Positions 56,676-64,000 of a DNA stretch of 64,000 nucleotides are shown piece by piece. The notes beneath the pieces are model-generated. The model ran no database searches and was not told the origin of the DNA. It saw nothing but the letters and a program-made list of their open reading frames with translations. Position 1 is the first letter of the stretch; the number at the start of each line of letters is the position of its first letter. The stretch comes from Trichaptum fuscoviolaceum (taxonomy: Eukaryota > Basidiomycota > Agaricomycetes > Hymenochaetales > Trichaptaceae). The DNA is taken from assembly GCA_910574455.1 (NCBI GenBank), contig CAJSYZ010000011.1, positions 1,488,001 through 1,552,000 of the forward strand. Direction: 5' to 3'. Both the position numbers and the translations under genes were made by a program.

Positions 56676-56709
<34 letters not shown>

Positions 56710-56989
56710 CGGACCCGGATCTTTATGATTTTAACGGTCACGTTTCAGACCCTCCTCTTGATCTTTGATGCAACTTACTTCTTTTATGTATGAGGCACCA
56801 GTGATCCCAGACAGAACGGTGCTTTACCCAGGTTAACGCCCAGGTATTGTGCCCGGACGCGCCCTCTTTTCTAAACTTCGTCTGTGCTTGTAGTCTAGGT
56901 TCACCTACGCCTTGACATGGGCGTGGTGATATGTAAACCAATCTCTCCTCTCCCTCTTCCTTTCTTTAATAGGCGGTGCGCCCACTTAG

Positions 56990-57008
56990 CCGCCACCTTC
57001 GGTGGCGG
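56990..57008 (+). ncRNA. LINE1 3' UTR stem-loop
   Basis: CCGCCACC, loop TTC, GGTGGCGG. It is the same stem as in LINE2, with one pair changed from G-C to A-T on both sides. Confidence 0.65.
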
Positions 57009-57127
57009 GCACCTCCCGCCCAGTTTCGTAGTTTACCTCGATGACGGGCGCCTCCGTCGTAGATAGGTCATGTACTTAGCTATGCTGCAGGAATAATAAA
57101 GCCAAAAAAAAAAAAAAAAAAAAAAAA

Positions 57128-57295
57128 GCTGGCACTCCATGCTCCCATCCCCGTCTCTGCGCTAACTGTCAGGGCCCCCATAGAGCCACCTCTGTGAAGT
57201 GCCCTCAGAGGCGTAAGTATGCCCCTTCACCAAACGATGATGAGTCTGATTCAGACTCTGATTCGCCCGATGACACTATGGAGCAAGGAGAATGA
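57128..57295 (+). pseudogene. LINE3 ORF1, last 55 codons
   Basis: Only the last zinc knuckle (CANCQGPHRATSVKC) and the acidic tail (DDESDSDSDSPDD) remain. The TGA stop at 57,293-57,295 overlaps the ORF2 ATG at 57,292 (ATGA). Confidence 0.85.
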
Positions 57296-60200
57296 TTGAC
57301 ACACTTCGTGTCCTTCAGTGGAATCCTGCCCACTCATTAGCAGCAATTCATTCTCTTTTTCCTCTTCTTGCTAACAATCCCCGTCCCCCACACCTTCTAC
57401 TTATCCAGGAACCGCCCTGGTACAAGATTGGTACCCAACCCTCATTGACTAACCCAGATGGAGATGACGTCTTCAATGTCCCCTCTATTCCGGGTTACGT
57501 CCCCTGCCTCCCACCGGCCACTCGTCCGCAAGTGGTTACTTACGTTTCACGGTCCCTCCCAACACACTCATGGTCTATCGTCGGTGCAGCGTCACATGGC
57601 ACTGATGTCCTGACTATTGAGGTTCGCTCTACCCACACTGTCCGCCTCTGCAATTACTATGGCCAGCAGGCGCCAGGGAGGGTAGCCCCAACCCCCACTT
57701 ATCCAGGTGAGTCGTTTCTCTTCAGTCTCACCCCGGCAATAGCCGCTTCCCTAACGATCGCTGGCGACTTCAATTGCCGGCATCGTTCCTGGTCAGAGTT
57801 GCCATGTTCCAATGCCGAGTCAAACAGGGGGCAACCCTTGGATGACTTCTTCCGAGAGCATGGACATGAGCCTGCCCATCACCCAGATGTGGACACTCGT
57901 CCAGGTAAAGATGGGCCGCGTTGTCCGATCGATATGGTCTGGACTGCGCCCAATATCCCACCAGAGCAGGTGATGGATACATTCACCAGCTCCCACTCCG
58001 CTCTCTCAGACCACACCCTACTCACATGGGAGGTGCCAGTTGGACCGTTCGTCCACCTTCCACGGCCCCCCAGACTGTCTAATGATGACAGAGAGGCTTG
58101 GTGTGCTACTGCCTTTCCCTTGCTGCATGAGGCGTTCGCGCTTCCTGCGTCAGACAAGGCTGAACTAGATGCCAAAGCCAAAGCCATTCAATCTGCAATG
58201 GTGGCGGCGATGGAATCAATGACTAAACCCAGAAAGCGCTCCAAGACAGAGGTCCCATGGTGGTCCCCTGAGTGCTCATCCTCTCTCGCGGCAATTAAGG
58301 ACGCCCCTACCGCCCGTTTGCGCGCCGCTGCTAAACGCGCCTTCAAAGCCACCACCAGAGCAGTGCGTCGCGTGTTCTATGCAGAACAGGTGAAAGACGC
58401 CAACGCTTGGGCCACCACCCAGCGTGCTGGCGGATAACAAAGGTAGTAATGCTCAGGAAGCCAAACAAGAAGGACCAATTCTCTCCTCGGTCTTACAGAC
58501 CGATTACTCTTGAGGAGACCTTAGGGAAACTCCTTGAGAAGATTCTTGCTAACCGTCTCCAGTTTCTGGCTAACACCCAGAACTGGCTTCCCCCAAACCA
58601 GTATGGCGGTCGTCAAGGGCACTCTGTCTACGACGCCGCCCAACGCCTTTTACAGATTGTGGAGAAAGCCCAGTCGGAAGACAAAGTGTGTTCTGTCCTA
58701 GCGGTGGACATACAAGGCTTCTTTGATTCGGTTCATCCACAACATCTCCACCACCGGCTCTTGGAGTTAGGCTGTTTGCCAGACATGGCGGACTGGTGCC
58801 TTTCTTTCATGACCGGGCGGGAGGCTGCTATCTCTTTTGATGGCACCACACTCCCTAGTGTCCGTAAACCGGACTTTGGAACGCCTCAGGGCTCCCCAGT
58901 CTCACCCATTCTCTCCACTCTTTTTGCAGCTATTGCGATTCAGCGGTTCCACCACCCTGACTGCGAGCTCCTGGCATACGTCGACGACCACATGATTGCC
59001 ATCACTGGCACATCAGTCACCGCCAACTGCAGGAACTTAGTAGGCGCTTACCACCACCTCAACTCGAACTTCAACGACATCAATCTCAACATCGAGACCG
59101 CGAAGACCGAGCTCCTCCATTTCCACCCCCCTGGGCGTCGCCAAAGATATCGCGGCTGGGACTCCCGGGGCGTCCAACTCGACGAGGACACTCTCATTAA
59201 GCCCTCCATCCCACTTCGGTGGTTGGGGATCTGGTGGGATCCGGCCTTGTCTTTCAAACCCCATGTTGAGCGCATGCGCTCCAAGGGCCTCTCAACACTC
59301 GCTGCCATTCGCCTCCTCGCCAACACAGAGTGTGGCATGTCAGCCCTCAACCTTCGCCAGCTTTACTCAGCCTGCGTCAGAACAGTCCTCGCATGGGCTG
59401 CGCCGGTCTGGTACACTGGCACCCGCCAGAAGACCCTTGTGGCTCGCCTACAGGGTGTCCAAAACACCGCTTGCAGGTGGATCCTTGGTGTTTACCGAGG
59501 CGCTTCACCGCTAAGCACCAATTACCTTTGCTCTATGCCCTCGTTTCAGTTTTATTTCAATTATCTTAAAACTAATCATGCTCTTCGCCTCTGGCGCACT
59601 CCACATTCTGTAGGTAGACGTGCTATTCCTGCAGCACAAAAACCCCGCCTGTACTCTTCTTCGCTTGCCGACCGTGTCCCGATTGCCCAACAGGTCCCTG
59701 CGTACACACACTCTCCCTGGGAGGATCCACTTGCCTTTGCTGGAGGACGCCTCAAGTTTGCCATCCCTGCCGGTCCCGTTGACACTGACACTCGCCAGGC
59801 GTTTGTCGCATCTGCCAACTCTCTGTGCACCACAACCTCCGTCCAGATCTTCACGGACGGCTCCAGACTCGAGCACAAGTCTGGCTCAGCAATTGTCGCT
59901 ATGCGCGGTCAACATCGCTTGGGCTTCAGACACTGCGCTTCCCCCAAAATCGCCACTGCCACTGACGCCGAGATCTTCTCCCTTGCGTCTCCTCCAGCTT
60001 GGGCTGCCTCTCACTTCGGCCGCCACCTCCTGGAAGTGGAGTCCATTGTCTTCATGTCAGACTCGCTAACCGCCCTTCGCCTTGTCCGCGACTGGCCATC
60101 AGCACATGGCGCCCACTTACTACTCGCTTGGAAGGCAGGCATCACCAACCTGCTGGACATTCACCCCAACCTCAAAATCGAGTTTCACTGGTGCCCGGGT

Positions 60201-61746
60201 CACTCAGGCGTCCCAGGAAACGAATGGGCTGATGAAGAGGCAAAGAAAGCCACAGAACTGCCACCCTCATCTTCCCTACCTTCAATATCCGCCCTCCGCG
60301 AGCAGAACACCCTCAACGCCCAGAAGCAATGGGAGGCTCACCTCGCCCATGCCACTGCCTCAACTGCCGACAAGTACTTGGCAATCACAGGCCCACCAAA
60401 ACGACGTCCGCGCGCACTCATGGAGATGTCGGACACCTACCCCCGCGCTGAAATTTCAGCAGTTGCTCAAGTCCTCTGCTGCGCTGGCCCCTTCGGGGCG
60501 TACTGGATGCGCATGAGCCCAGAATATAGGCGCAGAAACAGCCTGATTGTCAGGCTTGGACCCGATGCATGCCTTGTGGTGTCTTGTCTATCGTAAACAA
60601 ATGAGATCATGCCTATCGAGACATGATGTCCTGCGAGATCGAATCTAAGAGCGAAGCAAAGAGAACAGAGACGAGAGACGAGTGGCGAGTATAACCAGGA
60701 TCCGGGGCTTCCGGCATCCGACAAAGGTGACCGACGACGAGGGGACTTCGGGGTGCTCCCGCGCAAGGCTCGAGACGTCCGGGTCAAACACAAAAGATAG
60801 TCTAGAGCACTAGACAACAAGCAAGCTAGATTTGGAGACAAGACAAAGGCATGGTGGATCTCGAAAGCCTGGCCACTAGCTAGGCCCAAAGACTTATGAT
60901 ATTCGAGTCAAGGTATCTATGTACAAATGCTATGGGTTTATATAGAGAAAGGACAGAGATACCGGGATTCCGGAAGCGTGGGAAAATCGGGGATGCGGGC
61001 AATGCGGTAGGCAATGAGGCCTCACACATGTAAGACTAAGACAGGAATTGGAAAGGAATAACAAAGGAGTGACAGGACATGTGTAGGGTCATTGGTAAAT
61101 CGGAGTAATGAAGGAGGAATGAGGGAAACAGGTGGGGAACATGAGGAAAGACAAGAGGATGAGGGGAGAGGGACTTCGGGGAAGTCCATAGGTTAAGACC
61201 CCGGGATGAATCCCGAAAGGGAGAGATCCCGAAGAGAATGCCCCGGGATATTTCCCGAGGGCAAGATATCCCAAGCGGGATTTGGGAAAATCCCCGGGAT
61301 GCGCCCCGAAGGGGAAAGGGTTATGTCACGTCGTGACACTGATCACCTACTGTCGTTGGCACAATCATCCCCCCTGGCCTGCCCAGACCGCCGCCCACAT
61401 ACTTGGTGGTTGCGAGACTTTCCGCCCTTGGATTGGTAAGGTCTGGCCTAAAGGCACCCCACTCCCAGCCCACCACACAGAGTGGGCAGATGAACCCCTC
61501 ATCGACGTGATTCGCAAGTGGCTTAAGTTCACTAGGCATCTCGACCGCCCCACTCAGCGCACCTCAGCTGCCATCCGCCTTGCATTTGCGATGATGGAGC
61601 TAGATGGCCTCCCAACCGACCAGGACATGGACCTGACGACCCTTCGTGTGTACGTACGGCGCGCCCTTGGACCACACACTCAGGACACGGACCCGGATCT
61701 TTATGATTTTAACGGTCACGTTTCAGACCCCCCTCTTGATCTTTGA
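57292..61746 (+). pseudogene. LINE3 ORF2, deleted, frameshifted and split by a solo LTR
   Basis: The endonuclease part is intact to about 58,400, where the 349-bp deletion removes the endonuclease-RT linker and shifts the frame (stop at 58,437). Reverse transcriptase and RNase H continue in another frame to 60,547. After LTR D the C-terminus resumes at 61,339 (TYCRWHNHPPWPAQTAAHIL, GGCETF) and stops at 61,746. Within the endonuclease, GDFNCRHRSW replaces GDFNRRHRSW. Confidence 0.88.
60548..61338 (-). mobile_element. Solo LTR D inside LINE3
   Basis: 791 bp of the same LTR as in the array, 7 bp longer because of a small insertion near 60,684. It is flanked by CTGAT at 60,543-60,547 and 61,339-61,343; LINE1 has this sequence only once. 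TG...CA ends and a 5-bp duplication show a complete solo LTR left by LTR-LTR recombination. Confidence 0.93.
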
Positions 61747-61968
61747 TGCAACTTACTTCTTTTTATGTATGAGGCACCAGCGATCCCAGACAGAACGGTG
61801 CTTTACCCAGGTTAACGCCCAGGTACTGTGCCCGGACGCGCCCTCTTTTCTAAACTTCGTCTGTGCTTGTAGTGTAGGTTCACCTGCGCCTTGACATAGG
61901 CGTGGTGATATGTAAACCAATCTCTCCTCTTCCTTCTCCCTTCTTTAATAGGCGGTGCGCCCACTTAG

Positions 61969-61987
61969 CCGCCACCTTCGGTGGCGG
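61969..61987 (+). ncRNA. LINE3 3' UTR stem-loop
   Basis: CCGCCACC, TTC, GGTGGCGG, identical to the LINE1 stem. Confidence 0.6.
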
Positions 61988-62099
61988 GCACCTCCCGCCC
62001 AGTTTCGTAGTTTACCTCGATGACGGGCGCCTCCGTCGTAGATAGGTCATGTACTTAGCTATGCTGCAGGAATAATAAAGCCAAAAAAAAAAAAAAAAA

Positions 62100-62244
62100 G
62101 GCAACCGAACTGCCACCCTCACGCTCACTGCCATCGATTTCCGCCCTCCGCGAGCAGAACACTCTTACTGCGCAGAAACAGTGGGAGGACCACCTTGCCC
62201 ATGCCATCGCCTCTACTGCAGACAAGTACCTTGCAATTAATGGC
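62100..62244 (+). pseudogene. Short ORF2 fragment of the LINE2 subfamily
   Basis: 145 bp matching the LINE2 ORF2 around 55,697-55,845 (ATELPPSRSLPSISALREQN). It starts right after the LINE3 A-tail and is cut by the copia LTR. It matches LINE2 better than LINE1, so it is the remnant of a separate LINE2-type copy whose rest may lie beyond the copia element. Confidence 0.8.
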
Positions 62245-62506
62245 TGTAAACGGCACACTTCTCAGACAGAGTCTGCAGTGATAGTGTAAGTGCTATATTC
62301 TAAATCTAACATACAATAATTACATACCTGCAGTGATAGTGTAAGTGCTAAAGGTGCACAGGGACGTATCACTGCAGTATATATGTTACTTTCTTAGGGG
62401 GTTAAATGTTCCCACGCTAGTGTACTAAGAGTCTGTGAATGAAGTAATGAATAAATGTAAAGAACAATAAGAAGAGATAAATAGAGAGGAATAAGTCACT
62501 TCAACA
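62245..62506 (-). repeat. Copia-type 3' LTR
   Basis: 262 bp. Read on the minus strand it begins TGTTGAAG and ends GTTTACA, and is preceded by a polypurine tract (CAGGGGGGAG, plus-strand bases about 62,507-62,516). Two copies of CTGCAGTGATAGTGTAAGTGCT lie within it. ATGGC before it (62,240-62,244) is the candidate target duplication; its partner lies outside the window. Confidence 0.8.
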
Positions 62507-62529
62507 CTCCCCCCTGACCGAAGTCATCT

Positions 62530-64000
62530 CTATTTTTGAAGTCCAAGTAAACTGCACATAGTCTGCACTTTGACCCGCCCAAGAGCTTTGGTCATAATGT
62601 CAGCAGGCATGTCAGCAGTAGAAAGATAAACAATAGAAATATGTCCATATTCAACCGCATCTCTAAGCCAGTAGTAGCGAAGATCAAGATGCTTCATCCG
62701 GCCATGGTGCTCTGGATTATTAGCAACAGCAATGGCAGATTGGTTGTCAACATAGAGTGTAGAAGGTGAATCAAAAGTATAGCCAAATTCAGAAAATAAG
62801 TTGCGAAGCCAGAGAATTTCTTGTCCTGCTGAACAAGCTGAGACAAACTCTGCTTCTGTAGTAGAAAGCGTAACAATGCCTTGCAACTTGCTTGCCCAGC
62901 TAATTGCACCAGTTCTCATCTTCACAACCATTCCAGAGGTGGACCTGCCATTGTCAACATTGCCACCATGATCCGCATCAGAGTATGTAGTAAACAGCTC
63001 ATCAGCATTTGGATCAGGCGCATATGTGATCCGCATGTCCTTAGTCCCTTGGAGATACCGGCATAGGTGTTTAGCTGCTTTCCAGTGGGCCATGCCAGGG
63101 TTAGACATGTAGCGAGCAAGGACACCAACTGCATAGGCAATATCAGGCCGGGTTGCTGTGGCTAGATACATGAGGGCGCCAACTAGTTGACTGTAGGGAA
63201 TATTTTGCATTTCCGCAAGTTCTTTCTTAGTCTTGGGCGCCATGTCCTTGCTGAGCTTAAGGCCTTCTGGTAGAGGAGTGGTGACTGTGCTGCATGAACC
63301 AAGGTTGAAGCGCTCCAGAATGTCAATGATGTACTGGCGCTGAGAAATGGTGAGAGTACGTGTTTTCCGGTTTCTCTGAATGTGAACACCCAGTAGGAAT
63401 GAAGTTGGTCCCAGGTCATACAGCTTGAAGTGCTTGGCTAGCTCGTCTTTGACAAACTCATAGTTGTCCTTATGCTTGCAGGCAATGGTCATGTCATCCA
63501 CATAGACGGGTATGATGATGCCACATCACCCCGCTTGTAGACCCAAATACTGTGGTCACATCTGACAAGCGCAAATGACATGCCTTGCAGCACAGAGTTG
63601 AGTTTCTTGTGCCACTGTCTGCCAGCCTGCTTTAAGCCATAGAGAGACTTGACAAGCTTCAGCACATAGCCACGCCCAAAGTGCTCCTTGAATCCTTCCG
63701 GTTGTTGCATGTAGACATCATGGTCCATTTCGCCATTGAGAAACGCAGTTGAGATGTCAAGACTGTACAACTCAAGGTTCTCAATTGCTGCAAGCGCCAG
63801 GATAGCGCGCAGTGCTGCCCACTTGGCTGTAGGCGCAAACACTTGAGAGAATTCAAGTCCCGGACGTTGGGAGAATCCCTTAGCAACAAGTCGCGCTTTG
63901 TACCGGTCAACAGATCCATCAGCCTTTCTCTTCAGCTTAAACACCCAGCGGTTTCCAATGGCCTTCCTTCCTTCTGGCAGTCTAACCGGCTCAAATGTCC
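62530..64000 (-). pseudogene. pol: Ty1/copia Pol, reverse transcriptase and RNase H, frameshifted, 5' part outside the window
   Basis: The reverse transcriptase starts beyond the right edge (RWVFKLKRKADGSVDRYKAR) and continues LVAKGFSQRPGLEFSQVFAP, LYSLDISTAFLNGEMDHDVY, LVKSLYGLKQAGRQWHKKL. One base appears to be missing at about 63,520, just before the catalytic YVDD (63,493-63,504). The rest is open: FKLYDLGPTSFLLGVHIQRN, ATRPDIAYAVGVLARYMSNP, then RNase H (YSDADHGG, STTEAEFVSA, LYVDNQSAIAVANNP) and TADMPADIMTKALG, ending at 62,530. Gag and integrase lie outside. Confidence 0.9.

Larger units (their letters stand above)
50476..56709 (+). mobile_element. LINE2, full-length and apparently intact
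   Basis: A 6.2-kb non-LTR retrotransposon with a leader of about 105 bp, two intact overlapping ORFs, a 3' UTR with the stem-loop, and a 29-A tail (56,681-56,709). It is flanked by a 14-15 bp target duplication derived from the LINE1 ORF2. It belongs to a sister subfamily: its ORF2 protein is clearly similar to that of LINE1 but differs throughout. With both ORFs open and the ends complete, it could be autonomous. Confidence 0.92.
46513..56768 (+). pseudogene. LINE1 ORF2, endonuclease-reverse transcriptase-RNase H, split by LINE2
   Basis: The continuous frame runs 46,513-50,547, but everything after PDL at about 50,475 is read from the LINE2 leader. The true C-terminus (YDFNGHVSDPPLDL, stop 56,766-56,768) lies beyond LINE2. 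The APE-type endonuclease has LLIQEPPW, AGDFNRRHRSW and LSDHTLL. The reverse transcriptase has GTPQGSPVSPILS and AYVDDHM. RNase H has FTDGSRLEH, ATDAEIFS, MSDSLTAL and HWCPGHSGVPGNEWADEEAK. A late CxxxHxC-like block (YCRWHNHPPWPAQTAAHIL, SGCETF) follows. All key residues are present up to the insertion point. Confidence 0.9.
44466..57127 (+). mobile_element. LINE1 (non-LTR retrotransposon), split near its 3' end by LINE2
   Basis: Parts about 44,466-50,475 and 56,724-57,127. The 5' boundary is estimated from similarity to the LINE2 leader (CTTGACCTCT...CCACTACCTTCC). It has an ORF1 with zinc knuckles, an ORF2 with endonuclease, reverse transcriptase and RNase H, a 3' UTR with a stem-loop, and a 24-A tail at 57,104-57,127. 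This layout fits the fungal Tad1-like group. No convincing target duplication is visible around the whole element. ORF1 has a one-base frameshift and ORF2 is split, so this copy is dead. Confidence 0.85.
57128..62099 (+). mobile_element. LINE3, 5'-truncated and internally deleted copy of the LINE1 subfamily
   Basis: Begins inside ORF1 directly after the LINE1 A-tail and ends with a 17-A tail at 62,083-62,099. It is nearly identical to LINE1. It has lost 349 bp of ORF2 (LINE1 positions 47,625-47,973) at the junction near 58,401 and is split by solo LTR D. No target duplication is visible, which fits insertion at the A-run or a later rearrangement. Confidence 0.87.

Overview
The window looks like nuclear DNA of a filamentous basidiomycete, probably an Agaricomycete. 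The genes are split by many short introns (about 50-60 bp, GT...AG), the F-box protein has the architecture common in that group, and the repeats are fungal types: a Ty3 chromovirus, Ty1/copia, and LINEs coding for endonuclease, reverse transcriptase and RNase H. No bacterial features, tRNAs, rRNAs or CRISPR arrays were seen. All names rest on reading motifs by eye; no search was run.

Region 1 (1-17,500) holds ordinary host genes, all on the minus strand: an SDR oxidoreductase running off the left edge, a disordered hypothetical protein, an F-box protein, a protein with a rhodanese-like C-terminus lacking the catalytic cysteine, TOM70 (mitochondrial import receptor), a SUMO-family modifier, ATG22 (vacuolar efflux permease) and TFIIS/DST1. 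Several carry very small exons (9, 11 and 22 nt).

Region 2 (17,500-22,280) is decayed. A degenerate tandem tract is followed by pieces of host genes: an unidentified ORF, a PPR-like fragment, and a TFIIF-alpha (TFG1) fragment with a stop, a frameshift and a deletion.

Region 3 (22,283-41,066) is one composite insertion bounded by a 5-bp duplication, CCCAG. It is a tandem LTR-internal-LTR-internal-LTR array of a non-coding LTR retrotransposon on the minus strand. Two later elements sit inside it. One is a 4,834-bp DNA transposon with perfect 19-bp terminal inverted repeats and a CA duplication, carrying pseudogene pieces of beta'-COP, beta-COP and a protein kinase. The other is a 6.6-kb chromovirus with indistinguishable LTRs. 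Three uninterrupted copies of the same LTR in this window act as empty sites for the DNA transposon.

Region 4 (41,067-44,460) is dominated by a degenerate TCCCG-rich tract. Region 5 (44,460-62,244) is a nest of LINEs. An intact 6.2-kb LINE (LINE2, 29-A tail, 14-15 bp target duplication) sits inside the 3' end of a second LINE (LINE1). A third, 5'-truncated and internally deleted copy (LINE3) follows and is itself split by a solo LTR. Their 3' UTRs share a stem-loop with a compensatory base change, and ORF2 starts on ATGA or TAATG overlaps with the ORF1 stop. Region 6 (62,245-64,000) is the 3' part of a minus-strand Ty1/copia element that leaves the window.
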